Assembly (NCBI RefSeq): GCF_021596945.1
Contig: NZ_CP063779.1
Coordinates: 1,835,592 to 1,899,591, forward strand
Length of the DNA: 64,000 bases
Direction of reading: 5' to 3'
Origin: Mongoliitalea daihaiensis
GTDB lineage: Bacteria > Bacteroidota > Bacteroidia > Cytophagales > Cyclobacteriaceae
A program made the position numbers and the translations under genes. Each line of letters opens with the position of its first letter. Position 1 is the stretch's first letter. The notes under the pieces are model-generated. The model was not told the origin of the DNA. It did no database searches and saw nothing but the letters and a program-made list of their open reading frames with translations. Shown here piece by piece: positions 1 to 9,337 of this stretch.

Positions 1-1163
1 ATGACTTTGATGAAATCAATTACTTTAAGTTGGATGGCAAAAAATACCAGTGGAATTCTGATCAAACTGGTTCTGTGGGAGATTTTCAATTGGATGAGAC
101 TTTTAAAAATTTCTTTAAAACCGTTTCTCACTTCGCTCCAGAATTTTTTAAAGATGCTTATTTAGGTTCCCAAACCCTTGCAGAGGCTGGAAGAAAATAT
201 GTCCATCATTTATTTGGGGAAAAAGGGCTTTTGATTGTAGATGGGAAAGAGGCTTCATTGCGCAGTTTTTTTCATAAGGTTATAGTGGATGATTTGACCA
301 ACCATACCGCCTACCAAAAATCGACTGAGCAAACCGCAAAACTGGAAACGTTAGGGTATAAATCGCAGATTTTCCCACGAGAGATCAATTTCTTCTACAC
401 TGACAAGGGACTCCGGGAAAGAATTGAGCAGGTAGAAGATTTCTACCATGTATTGAATACCGATCTTAAGTTTACGCAAGAAGAAATCCTTCGAGTAGTA
501 GCAGAGTCCCCTGAAAAGTTTAGCCCCAATGTAGTCTTACGCCCGCTGTATCAAGAAATGATATTACCCAATCTAGCTTACATCGGAGGGCCCGCTGAAA
601 TGGTGTATTGGTTGCAGTTGAAGACAGTTTTTGATCATTTTGAAGAAGCTTTCCCTGCAGTGATGCCGAGAAATTTTGCAGCTGTGTTGGATGCGAAAAT
701 TATAAAGAAAAAAGAAAAATTGGGTTTATCTGAAGCTGATCTATTTCAGTCAGTGATTGATTGGAAAAAGCAATACATCCTAAATCATGCGCAGACAGAT
801 ATTTTTTTAGAGAAAGAGCGAGCTGAGTTAAAAACAATTTTTGAGCAGGCGCGTGATACTGCGGTTACCTTGGATCAGACCTTGCATGCTTCTTTTGAAG
901 CTGCGCGTGTGCGTGCTTTGAAAATCATGGATCAGATGTCTACCAAGCTGCGGAAGGCTGAAGAGCGGAAGCATGCACAGGAAATCCGAATGCGAGAAGA
1001 CATAGCCGCTCATATGTATCCCGGAGGAACACCTCAAGAGCGGTTGGAGAATTTCCTGAAATTTTACTTAGGAGATGATACATTTATAGAACAATTGTTT
1101 GATACATTCGACCCTTTGGACTTTAAATTCATAGTGTTAAGCCAAGATGGAGACGAAGGCTGA
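1..1163 (+). CDS. bshC: Putative cysteine ligase BshC, C-terminal part (5' end outside window)
   Basis: BshC performs the last step of bacillithiol synthesis, adding cysteine to glucosaminyl-malate (family knowledge). The frame is open from base 3, so the true start lies upstream; about 386 residues are present of a family that is usually near 530. The block GPAEMVYWLQLK (around base 590) followed by a MPRNFAAVLD segment is typical of BshC, and a Glu/Lys-rich helical stretch around bases 800-1000 fits its C-terminal coiled coil. A TTG at 30 could be read as a start, but the uninterrupted upstream frame argues against it. The stop overlaps the next gene by 17 bases, which suggests co-translation. 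The YpdA-like gene at 62627 belongs to the same thiol system. Confidence 0.9.
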   Translation, partial: DFDEINYFKLDGKKYQWNSDQTGSVGDFQLDETFKNFFKTVSHFAPEFFKDAYLGSQTLAEAGRKYVHHLFGEKGLLIVDGKEASLRSFFHKVIVDDLTNHTAYQKSTEQTAKLETLGYKSQIFPREINFFYTDKGLRERIEQVEDFYHVLNTDLKFTQEEILRVVAESPEKFSPNVVLRPLYQEMILPNLAYIGGPAEMVYWLQLKTVFDHFEEAFPAVMPRNFAAVLDAKIIKKKEKLGLSEADLFQSVIDWKKQYILNHAQTDIFLEKERAELKTIFEQARDTAVTLDQTLHASFEAARVRALKIMDQMSTKLRKAEERKHAQEIRMREDIAAHMYPGGTPQERLENFLKFYLGDDTFIEQLFDTFDPLDFKFIVLSQDGDEG

Positions 1164-1725
1164 TATTAGAAATCATTTTAGGAAGAAACGCAGCGTTTTG
1201 ACACCTGAAGAACTTGCGGATAGTTCTCAGAAAGTGTTTGCTTTATTTAAGCAGTTCCTAGAAAATCATCAAGAGCGAGTGCATGTGCATGTTTTTATTC
1301 CAATGAAAAGAAATCAGGAAATAGACAGTTATCTATTGATCGAATATCTCTGGTCGTTGGATTATAAGGTGTACACTTCTCAAATGAATTATGAGAAAGA
1401 TCAAATGGACACAGTTCGTTTTTTGCCTGGATCTGAAGTTTTGTTGGACAAGAAAGGAATTCCCTTTCCGGCAGATCAGCAACCTATTCTCGCCCACAAT
1501 CTTCAACTCGTGTTGGTGCCTTTATTGGCAATTGACAAGGCAGGCAACCGTTTGGGGTACGGGAAGGGGTACTACGATCAATTTTTTTCGCAAGTATCTT
1601 CCTCTGATGTATATAAATTGGGGATTTCCTTATTTCCCCCCATTGAGTCTATTCCTGTAGAGGAGCATGATATTCCGTTAGATGCCTGCATTTACCCTCA
1701 AGGCGTTAGTTATTTTACCAGTTAA
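1147..1725 (+). CDS. 5-formyltetrahydrofolate cyclo-ligase
   Basis: This cytosolic enzyme uses ATP to convert 5-formyl-THF to 5,10-methenyl-THF in one-carbon metabolism. The 192 residues match the family's usual length. The basic N-terminus (RNHFRKKRSVL) and the signature block GNRLGYGKGYYDQFF near residue 135, which forms the nucleotide/folate site, are both visible. The ATG at 1147 lies inside the end of bshC (17-base overlap), so the pair is probably translationally coupled. I see no functional reason for the pairing with bshC. Confidence 0.93.
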   Translation: METKADIRNHFRKKRSVLTPEELADSSQKVFALFKQFLENHQERVHVHVFIPMKRNQEIDSYLLIEYLWSLDYKVYTSQMNYEKDQMDTVRFLPGSEVLLDKKGIPFPADQQPILAHNLQLVLVPLLAIDKAGNRLGYGKGYYDQFFSQVSSSDVYKLGISLFPPIESIPVEEHDIPLDACIYPQGVSYFTS

Positions 1726-1730
1726 TCCAT

Positions 1731-1758
1731 TTTGGCACGTTATTTATACGTATTTTTG
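1731..1758 (+). promoter_or_regulatory. Candidate promoter for the 1910 outer-membrane protein
   Basis: TATTTTTG at 1751-1758 matches the Bacteroidota -7 consensus TAnnTTTG, and a TTTG lies at 1731-1734. The spacer of 16 bases is shorter than the usual 18-20, so the -33 assignment is weak. Confidence 0.4.
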
Positions 1759-1909
1759 TAGTTAAATCAGTTATTGTTAATAATCGTCGAGTTGGTATGT
1801 AGGGATGGCTCCTGTATAGTAAGCCTATCTTACTAAATCCCGATAGATATTTCTGGAATTTCCACTGCATTGCTACATCGTATTTATCTCAAATAATCAA
1901 CATTAATCT

Positions 1910-2383
1910 ATGAAAAAACTATTGATTTTATTCACGTTCGTCCTGTTTGTTGGATTGTCTCAAGAGACCTATGCACAGTATACTACAGGAATTGGATTAA
2001 GGGCTGGTGTATCCAACGGCTTAACGGTAAAGCATTTTATTTCGGAAGATGCGGCCTTGGAAGGTATTCTTCACACCCGATGGGGAGGTTTTGTAATCAC
2101 AGGTTTATATGAGGTCCACAAAGATATATCAGATGTCAAAGGATTGATGTGGTTTTTTGGTGGGGGAGCTCACATTGGTACTTGGAATGCGGGAAGTAAT
2201 AGGCCATGGGGCGATAATCGTGAAAGTGCTACAGTTGTAGGACTTTCTGGAATCATTGGTTTGGACTATAATTTCAGCGATGTGCCTATTGGATTATCTT
2301 TGGACTGGAAGCCTACGATCAATTTTAGTGGTCAGCGAAGCTGGGGTGATGAGGTGGCTCTCTCAATTAGATACGTGTTTTAA
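1910..2383 (+). CDS. Small secreted beta-barrel-like outer-membrane protein, function unknown
   Basis: The protein has 157 residues. It begins with a clear signal peptide (about residues 1-22, ending ETYAQ) and continues with alternating aromatic/hydrophobic and polar residues and many glycines. It ends in a strand with terminal Phe (SIRYVF), the usual last strand of an outer-membrane barrel. Its size would fit an eight-stranded barrel. It stands alone between the folate enzyme and a Sus operon, with its own promoter candidate upstream and a terminator at 2469-2494. I cannot assign a specific role; a structural or adhesive small OMP is most likely. Confidence 0.75.
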   Translation: MKKLLILFTFVLFVGLSQETYAQYTTGIGLRAGVSNGLTVKHFISEDAALEGILHTRWGGFVITGLYEVHKDISDVKGLMWFFGGGAHIGTWNAGSNRPWGDNRESATVVGLSGIIGLDYNFSDVPIGLSLDWKPTINFSGQRSWGDEVALSIRYVF

Positions 2384-2468
2384 TTCAAAGCATCTTTAGA
2401 CACCTCTTTGGCAAGTTTGATCATTTAACTTGTACAGAGTAGGTATACAGATGTATATACATTTTCAG

Positions 2469-2494
2469 AAAGAGCTGTTTTTCAGCTCTTTTTG
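2469..2494 (+). terminator. Rho-independent terminator after the 1910 gene
   Basis: A 7-bp stem (AGAGCTG at 2471-2477 with CAGCTCT at 2483-2489), a five-base loop of Ts and a following run of Ts. Confidence 0.8.
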
Positions 2495-3173
2495 TTTTGC
2501 AATAGAATGTTCTGTTTTTAAAATTCCCCTATCAAGATCTGGATATTTTTTTAAATATGATAGATTGGGGCTTAATTTCATCATTTTGATGGTTTGATAT
2601 ACCTGAATTTTGTTTATTGGATTACTTTTTGGCATTTCTACTAATAAAATTTTGCTTTTTCGAAAAAATAGGTTTCGATTATAGATTTTTAGCAAACCAC
2701 TCGATATAAAAAATGATAATTGTAAAAAATAATTCAAAATTTTTAAAAAAATGTAATTTTAGAATTGATTTGGTTGAAAAAACGCAATTTTTAAAACTTT
2801 GATTGTCGTTTAAGTAATTAAGTCCTTTGCACGACAAAAATTTTTAATTTTTTTTAAATCTCTTTAAACAGAATTTTATTTGTTTTTAATCAATAATCTA
2901 AAATGAAAAGAGCTATATCAACGGATCATCGTGGGCTTTCCAAATTTTCATTCACTAAAACCGTTTAAACAAAATTTTCACCAAATTTCACTTAAAAAGT
3001 GTTAAAATAAAACTATTTATAGATTCAATTTACTTTTATTAACACCTACGTTCTTTAAATTTAATTATAGGTTTTATAGCTTGGTTTAATCCTTTTAATG
3101 CTACAAAATTTGGCTGTTTTGATATTTGCTAGAAATAAATTTTATTTGAAGAATCAACTAAACTAAATACCTT
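2495..3173. other. AT-rich leader/promoter region of the first Sus operon
   Basis: About 680 bases of very AT-rich DNA without a convincing gene. It must hold the promoter and leader of the susC gene at 3174, but I found no clean TTTG/TAnnTTTG pair. The closest is GATATTTG near 3120, without a proper -33 box. A 21-codon open frame (ATG at 2903, stop at 2966-2968) lies on a slightly GC-richer patch, and a short inverted repeat GTGTTAA/TTAACAC (2999-3005, 3039-3045) follows it. Neither is strong evidence of a gene or operator. Confidence 0.5.
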
Positions 3174-6100
3174 ATGAGAAAAGCTTTACTCTTTGTTGTT
3201 GCGCTTTTCACCATGACACTCAGTTTCGAGGTGTCTGCGCAACAGCGGGTAATTACCGGAAAGGTAATTTCCGATGAAGATGGAGAGGGCCTTCCGGGCG
3301 CTACCGTCCTCGTGAAAGGTACTACAGTAGGAACTACCACCGATTTGGATGGTAATTATTCTATCAACGTACCTGCCGGATCAAATGTTCTGATATTTTC
3401 TTTCGTAGGCCTTAAGGCTGTGGAAGAAGCAATTGGCAACAGATCTGTAGTAAATATCACCCTTACTTCTGATGCATCCCAACTATCCGAAGTGGTAGTA
3501 ACAGCGATTGGTATCGAGAAGGAAAAACGTGCTTTGGGTTATGCAGTATCTTCTGTTGGAGAAGAGTTAATCCAAAACCGACCTGAGGCGGACGTTTCCC
3601 GTGTATTGCAAGGAAAAGTTGCAGGGGTAAACATCACGGCTACGAATGGTAACTCAGGAGCTGGTACCAACATTGTAATCAGAGGTTATTCTTCTGCTAC
3701 AGGTTCTAATCAGCCTTTGTTCGTTGTAGATGGTGTTCCTTTTAACACCAATACGAATGCGCAAACAGGCTTTACTTCAGGTGGTGCCACTACGTCATCC
3801 CGTTTCTTGGATATTGATCCTAACAACATTGAAAATGTTTCAGTATTAAAAGGTCTATCTGCAACGGTATTGTATGGTGATCAGGGTAGAAATGGTGTAA
3901 TTTTGATTACTACGAAGTCTGGTGCTAGTAAAAGAAAGGCAGCAGAAGTAACGGTTAATCAATCCTTGTTTTCCAATACTGCCGCATCACTTCCAGATTA
4001 TGGTCAGATTTATGGTAATGGTTTTCAACAGCAACCAGGTTTATTCTTCTCTAACTTCGGTCCTAGAATGGATTTGGGCTTGCAGATCAATCACCCGATT
4101 GGAGGTTCCAACTTAGCATTTATTAGAAATGGATTCCCTGAATTTTTCAATGCAGATGGTACGCCAATTCGATATGATTATAGAGCTTACGAAGATCCAA
4201 GCACTGCTTTCTTTAGAACAGGTTTAGTTTCTAATACGTCGGTTCAGATTCAAGGAGCCTCTGAAAAAACAGGTTATTCTGCTTCTTTTGGTTATACAAA
4301 TGACGAGGGTTTTCTTCCTGGTAACAAGTTGGAAAAATATAACTTTGGTTTAGGTATCAAATCTTCTGTAACTGATAAGTTAACAATTAACTCTTCTTTT
4401 ACATTTGCTCGTACAGGGGTTGATTCTCCTCCAGTGAATGCAGCTTTTGGTTCTGGACCATCAGGTGGAGTACCTTCTGCGTATGCGCACGTATTGTATA
4501 CACCACGTTCCATAGATTTGGCTGGGCTTCCATTTGAGCATCCAGTAGATAGATCATCTGTTTACTTCAGAGCTGATAATGGTATCCCTAATCCTAAGTG
4601 GGTTACTCAAAATTATGTTAATTCTTCAGTTGTAGATCGTTTCTTTAACTCTACTTCATTGAATTATGATTTTAACGATAATTTCTCTGTAACCTATCGT
4701 GTTGGTTTGGATACCTACACAGAACTTCAAGAGGCACGTTATAATAAAGGTGGAGGACCTGGTACTACTTTGATTGCAAGACAAGGGTACTACAGAACCA
4801 TTAACATCACCAACACGCTTTGGAACCAAGATTTAGTATTAAATTGGAGAAAAACAATATCTGACAAAGTCAGCATGAGTGCTCTATTGGGAGCCAACTC
4901 TCGTTATGACAGGTATCAGCAGTATGGTATTTCTTCTACTGGTCAGTTAGCGTTTGGTTTGTTTAGACATACTAACTTCTTGGAAAGTGCTAACATTGAT
5001 CCATTAGGTGCTGGTGCCATGGATTTCTTGGTTGAAGAAAGAAGAATGGGGGTATATGCGAACGTAACGTTTGATTATGACAACTATTTATTCTTAAACG
5101 TATCGGCAAGAAATGATTGGACTTCCACAGTAGAACCTGAAAATAGAAGAATTTTATATCCTGGTGCTTCTCTTTCCTTTATTCCTACAGATGCATTCAA
5201 TTGGAACTCTTCTACGTTGAACAATTTGAAATTACGATTGGGTTACGGAACCTCAGCGGGTTTCCCAAGACCATATAGAACAAGAAATATCTTGAATCAA
5301 GGGTCTCGTTCATTTGAAAGAGATGGAACTATCTTCCAAACACAATCAGTAAACTCTTTCTTAGGTAATCCAAATTTGAAACCTGAATTGCACCAAGAAT
5401 GGGAATTTGGTATTGAGGCTTCTATGTTTAATAACAAAGTGACTTTTGATATCTCTTTGTATGAGAAAAACACAAGAAACTTGATCACCGAATCACCAAT
5501 TGATCCAGCTACTGGTTTTACAAGAACCGCGATCAACATTGGTAGAATTAGAAACAGAGGTATTGAATTCCAAGGTACTGCAACGCCAGTAAGCACTGCT
5601 TCCGGATTTAGCTGGGAGACCATTGTCAACTGGACGCTTTACAGAACAGTTACCATGGAATTAGGTGATGGATTGGATGAGGTTGTAGTTGCTGGGTTTA
5701 CAGATTTAGGAAACTTTGCAATTCCAGGTCAGCCATTTAACATCATCAAAGGAACTGTATTTGCAAGAGATGAGCAGACTAATCAGCCAATTGTTGATGA
5801 TGTCGGTACTTATTTGACTGCTCCTGAAATTGGAATCTTGGGTGATCCTAATCCAGCTTGGACAGGTTCTTGGATCAACACCTTCCGCTACAAAGGTTTC
5901 TTTGTCAACGCAATGTTGGAATACAGAAGAGGTGGTATCATCTTCTCTAATACAGTTACTGCAACATTGGCTCGTGGTGTAACCAAGGATCCGGTCGTAG
6001 ATAGAGAGTTCTCTTTAATCCTTCCGGGTGTGAAGAGAGACGGTACGCCTAATGATATTCAGATCACTGCTTCCAACTACTTCTTTGATGGCTATCACGT

Positions 6101-6383
6101 TGGTGCGGATGAAGCAAACGTGTTTGACGGTTCTTCTGTACGTTTGAGAGAATTGTCTTTCGGATATGATCTTCCACGTTCGGTAGTTGCTAAGACTCCT
6201 TTCAAGAGGGCATCTTTGGCTATCAGTGGTACAAACCTATGGTTTAGAGCACTTAACTTCCCTCCAAACATGAATTATGATGTGGATGTATTGGGACTAG
6301 GTGTTGGTAATGGTCTTGGTTTCGATTTCGTAACTGGTCCTAGCTCCAGAAGATTCGGTGGTACATTAACGCTTGCATTCTAA
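3174..6383 (+). CDS. SusC/RagA-family TonB-linked outer-membrane transporter
   Basis: A 1069-residue receptor that would import a nutrient across the outer membrane using TonB energy, with the SusD-like lipoprotein at 6404 as its lid. The domains run: signal peptide (1-22), a carboxypeptidase-D-like regulatory domain (about 23-110, containing LPGATVLVKGT), a plug domain (about 115-250, with RVLQGKVAGVNI and the family block LFVVDGVPF), then a long barrel ending in Phe (LTLAF). No N-terminal anti-sigma-interacting (STN) domain is seen, so control by an anti-sigma relay is unlikely. The gap to the SusD gene is 20 bases, indicating an operon. The substrate cannot be read from sequence; no glycosidase or peptidase lies next to the operon. 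Confidence 0.95.
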   Translation: MRKALLFVVALFTMTLSFEVSAQQRVITGKVISDEDGEGLPGATVLVKGTTVGTTTDLDGNYSINVPAGSNVLIFSFVGLKAVEEAIGNRSVVNITLTSDASQLSEVVVTAIGIEKEKRALGYAVSSVGEELIQNRPEADVSRVLQGKVAGVNITATNGNSGAGTNIVIRGYSSATGSNQPLFVVDGVPFNTNTNAQTGFTSGGATTSSRFLDIDPNNIENVSVLKGLSATVLYGDQGRNGVILITTKSGASKRKAAEVTVNQSLFSNTAASLPDYGQIYGNGFQQQPGLFFSNFGPRMDLGLQINHPIGGSNLAFIRNGFPEFFNADGTPIRYDYRAYEDPSTAFFRTGLVSNTSVQIQGASEKTGYSASFGYTNDEGFLPGNKLEKYNFGLGIKSSVTDKLTINSSFTFARTGVDSPPVNAAFGSGPSGGVPSAYAHVLYTPRSIDLAGLPFEHPVDRSSVYFRADNGIPNPKWVTQNYVNSSVVDRFFNSTSLNYDFNDNFSVTYRVGLDTYTELQEARYNKGGGPGTTLIARQGYYRTINITNTLWNQDLVLNWRKTISDKVSMSALLGANSRYDRYQQYGISSTGQLAFGLFRHTNFLESANIDPLGAGAMDFLVEERRMGVYANVTFDYDNYLFLNVSARNDWTSTVEPENRRILYPGASLSFIPTDAFNWNSSTLNNLKLRLGYGTSAGFPRPYRTRNILNQGSRSFERDGTIFQTQSVNSFLGNPNLKPELHQEWEFGIEASMFNNKVTFDISLYEKNTRNLITESPIDPATGFTRTAINIGRIRNRGIEFQGTATPVSTASGFSWETIVNWTLYRTVTMELGDGLDEVVVAGFTDLGNFAIPGQPFNIIKGTVFARDEQTNQPIVDDVGTYLTAPEIGILGDPNPAWTGSWINTFRYKGFFVNAMLEYRRGGIIFSNTVTATLARGVTKDPVVDREFSLILPGVKRDGTPNDIQITASNYFFDGYHVGADEANVFDGSSVRLRELSFGYDLPRSVVAKTPFKRASLAISGTNLWFRALNFPPNMNYDVDVLGLGVGNGLGFDFVTGPSSRRFGGTLTLAF

Positions 6384-6403
6384 ACCACTAAAGACTTACG
6401 ACA

Positions 6404-8050
6404 ATGAAAAGAAAATTATATAGTTTGATAGTAGCATTCAGTTTAATTTTTGCTACGTCATGTGATTTGGATTTATTGGACAGCCCCAACGTAGTTACTG
6501 CGAGCACGGCTAATCCTACATTTATCCTGAATAATGTTCAGTTGAGTTATGCGGGTATGTTCAATACGCTCAGTACCTTTGGTATGCGTGTTACACGAAT
6601 TACTTCTCAACCGAATGTCAATTATGCGAATGCATACTTTGCGCAAACATTCAACGGAACTTGGAATACGGCTTATGCATCTATCTTAAATGATATCAAG
6701 TTTATTGAGGAACTGAACGAATCCAATCCAACACCAAGACACGTTGCGATCGCGAAAGTAATCAAAGCAATGGTTTTGATGAACTTGGTCGATAATCTAG
6801 GTGATGTTCCACTATCTGAGGCTTTGGATGCTGCCAATTTCAATCCAAAAGTTGACGATGCAGCGTCCGTTTATCAAGCTGCTTTAGCAGAATTGCAGGC
6901 TGCTAGAACTCTATTTGCTGTTCCAACGGCTAACCTTCCTACTGACTTCTTCTACAATAATAATGTTGCAAGATGGCAGAAAGCTATTAATAGCTTGGAG
7001 TTACGCTATCATTTGAATAGGAAATTGGTGGATGCTGCTGGTGCAAGAACTGCTATTAATGCATTAATTGCTGAAGGTAATTTATTGGCACCTGGAGATG
7101 ATTTTGTTTTCAGATATGGCACAAACTTGACTAACCCAGACTCACGATCTCCGAGGTACTCTCAGTATGGTCAAGGTGGTGGTGATTATCAGGGTACTTG
7201 GTACATGTTCCACTTGACTGAAGCAAAAGGTTTTGATGATCCTCGCGTGCGTTATTATTTGTATCGTCAAGTTATAGTGAATCCCACAGATCCAGATGCC
7301 TTAAGATGTTTGGGAGAAATTGCTCCTGGCCATTATTTGGCAGGTGGCTTCCCATTCTGTTTGCCAAATATGGTAGATGGTAGAGGCTATTGGGGAAGAG
7401 ATCACCTAAATAATGAGGGTATTCCGCCAGATGGTTTTGCTAAAACAATGTTTGGATTATTCCCTGCAGGTGGTAGATTTGATAACGACTCTGCACTCCC
7501 TGTGAATTCTCCAACGATGGGCGCTGGTGGTGCTGGTGTTCAGCCAATTATGTTGGCTTCTTATGTAGACTTTATGTTGGCAGAGGCGGCAGAAACATTA
7601 GGTACTGAGGGTGATCCCAAAGCACTCATGTTAAGTGGTGTGAGAAAGCACATGAATTATGTAAGAGCATATGCTTTATCTACAGCTGAGGCTGGAGTTG
7701 TATCTGGTTGGTATCCGAATGCTCAATGGAATACATTAGTTGACAATTATGTAGCCTATGTATCCAACGAGTGGGATGATGCACCAGCTGGTAGAAGAAT
7801 GAATTTGATTGCTAGGGAGTATTGGTTGTCTCTATTTGGTAACGGTGTGGAGTCCTATAACTTATACAGAAGAACAGGTCAGCCAGATGGTATGCAGCCT
7901 GCGCTTGCAGTTGATCCAGGATTATTCCCTCGTTCTTTCTTGTATCCAAATGACTTTGTGGTTACCAATAGATTTGCACAACAGAAGCCTGATTTAGGTC
8001 AGCGTGTGTTCTGGGATACAAATCCTGCAGGTAATGGATGGGTTAACTAA
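6404..8050 (+). CDS. SusD/RagB-family surface nutrient-binding lipoprotein
   Basis: A 548-residue partner of the SusC protein just upstream. The N-terminus is a lipoprotein signal with the lipobox ending ATSC, Cys near residue 20. The rest is helical and TPR-like, of the SusD-like type (VIKAMVLMNLVDNLGDVPLSEAL near residue 125 is a characteristic block), and the C-terminal part contains FMLAEAAETLGTEGDP. In characterised systems such proteins bind the substrate at the cell surface and close over the SusC barrel. The operon continues into the lipoprotein gene at 8071 after 20 bases. Confidence 0.93.
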   Translation: MKRKLYSLIVAFSLIFATSCDLDLLDSPNVVTASTANPTFILNNVQLSYAGMFNTLSTFGMRVTRITSQPNVNYANAYFAQTFNGTWNTAYASILNDIKFIEELNESNPTPRHVAIAKVIKAMVLMNLVDNLGDVPLSEALDAANFNPKVDDAASVYQAALAELQAARTLFAVPTANLPTDFFYNNNVARWQKAINSLELRYHLNRKLVDAAGARTAINALIAEGNLLAPGDDFVFRYGTNLTNPDSRSPRYSQYGQGGGDYQGTWYMFHLTEAKGFDDPRVRYYLYRQVIVNPTDPDALRCLGEIAPGHYLAGGFPFCLPNMVDGRGYWGRDHLNNEGIPPDGFAKTMFGLFPAGGRFDNDSALPVNSPTMGAGGAGVQPIMLASYVDFMLAEAAETLGTEGDPKALMLSGVRKHMNYVRAYALSTAEAGVVSGWYPNAQWNTLVDNYVAYVSNEWDDAPAGRRMNLIAREYWLSLFGNGVESYNLYRRTGQPDGMQPALAVDPGLFPRSFLYPNDFVVTNRFAQQKPDLGQRVFWDTNPAGNGWVN

Positions 8051-8070
8051 TCACTCTTAAAGTTGATATT

Positions 8071-9036
8071 ATGAAATTTATAAAAAATAGTTTTGGGTTA
8101 TTAGTTGTCTTGCTGACAATGTTTACAGCATGTACTGACTTCGTAGAACCTAGGATTCCATATTCGGAATTTGATACAGGCCTTTATTTAAGGACCACCG
8201 CTCGGACAAGTACAAGTTTTAACTTCTTCGATTTAGCAAATTCTCGGTTTACCATCACGATAGAAGCTGTAGATGCTGAATTAGGGGCAACACTTGAAAA
8301 TGTTGAAGTGACGGTTCGTAAGAGAAGACTGATTCCTGGCGTAGGTTTGGAATTTGTTCCAGCAGCAGGGGCTGGTGGTGCCGTTGTTGACGTACTAGTG
8401 ACTACTTTAAGTCGTTCCGATTTTGCTGCGGTACCGGATAGTAGATTTCCTAGAGCTACGATCAATATTACGGCAAATGAAGCCATGTCGCGCTTAGGAA
8501 TTACTGCGGCTCAAGTCGATGGAGGAGATATTTTCGAATTCAGATTGAGTGTTCGTGACAACAAAGGCAGAACCTTTAATGATGTAAACGCTTCTGCTGA
8601 CGTGAAGGGTGGATTGTTCTATGCTTCTCCTTTCTTGTACAATGTGGGCGTAGTTTGTCCTTCTGATTTGGGGGGTACATATAGAGCCCGTTCAGTTGGT
8701 GCTACTGGTCCGCTTGGTTCATGCTCTGGTCCTGTAGAATTAGACATTACATTGACTCCTGTAGCCAATACCACTTCCTACACGGTATCTGATGGTACTT
8801 TTGGATATTGGTCTTGTATCGGGGATACGTGGGGTAATGGTAATGTGAGAATCACAGATGCTTGTGGACTGCTTTCCATGTCTGGATCCGATAAGTATGG
8901 TGATGGTTACTCTATGGAATTCGTTAGTTCAACAGCTACTGAATTGACCTTTATCTGGAGAAATACCTATGGTGAGTCTGGTACGGTTACATTGTTTGCC
9001 AATGAAGGTAGACCTTGGCCTGCAGGCTTGAGATAA
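8071..9036 (+). CDS. Sus-operon accessory lipoprotein, substrate unknown
   Basis: The 321-residue product has a lipoprotein signal (TMFTAC, Cys near residue 21). An N-terminal beta-rich domain (about 30-200) resembles the Ig/fibronectin-like modules common in surface proteins of Sus operons. A C-terminal domain (about 200-321) contains paired cysteines (VCPSDLGGTYR, GSCSG, WSCIGD, DACGLL) that could form disulfides. Third-position lipoproteins in Sus operons often bind the ligand on the cell surface; that role here is inference. A strong terminator follows at 9066. Confidence 0.75.
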   Translation: MKFIKNSFGLLVVLLTMFTACTDFVEPRIPYSEFDTGLYLRTTARTSTSFNFFDLANSRFTITIEAVDAELGATLENVEVTVRKRRLIPGVGLEFVPAAGAGGAVVDVLVTTLSRSDFAAVPDSRFPRATINITANEAMSRLGITAAQVDGGDIFEFRLSVRDNKGRTFNDVNASADVKGGLFYASPFLYNVGVVCPSDLGGTYRARSVGATGPLGSCSGPVELDITLTPVANTTSYTVSDGTFGYWSCIGDTWGNGNVRITDACGLLSMSGSDKYGDGYSMEFVSSTATELTFIWRNTYGESGTVTLFANEGRPWPAGLR

Positions 9037-9065
9037 GAGTAAACTAGTAAACTTTCTTCATAAGA

Positions 9066-9096
9066 AAAGCAGCGTCCTTTGGGCGCTGTTTTTTTG
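9066..9096 (+). terminator. Terminator of the first Sus operon
   Basis: CAGCGTCC (9070-9077), TTT loop, GGGCGCTG (9081-9088) with one G-U pair, followed by eight or more Ts. Confidence 0.88.
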
Positions 9097-9308
9097 TTTT
9101 TGCTAAAAAAATATAGTTTAGACAGGAAATGATGGCTTTCGTAAAATATGCCTAGTTGAGTCAGCCTTTTTTTCTTTGGTTTTTCATTTATTGACGAATT
9201 TCACGGAAGCATTAGCTTTTATTTTAAAATTAAAATTGGCTTTGACTTGGTTTTAAAAGTATATTTGGGTAAACGAATGAGCAGTTTTTTATAATCTTTT
9301 TATTCTTA

Positions 9309-9316
9309 TACCTTTG
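9309..9316 (+). promoter_or_regulatory. Candidate -7 element of the sucA promoter
   Basis: TACCTTTG fits TAnnTTTG and lies 22 bases before the sucA start codon. No TTTG is seen at the expected -33 distance, where the sequence is a run of Ts. Confidence 0.45.
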
Positions 9317-9337
9317 TAAGGCAAGTAAATACATATC

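Noticed and set aside
2465-2737. 90-codon minus-strand frame in the AT-rich region before susC
   Set aside because: Asn/Lys/Ile-rich composition expected from AT-rich non-coding DNA; it overlaps the terminator at 2469-2494.
4292-5629. Antisense open frames within susC, and similar ones in sucA, sucB and lpdA
   Set aside because: They lie wholly inside well-supported genes and have no start context or recognisable domains.
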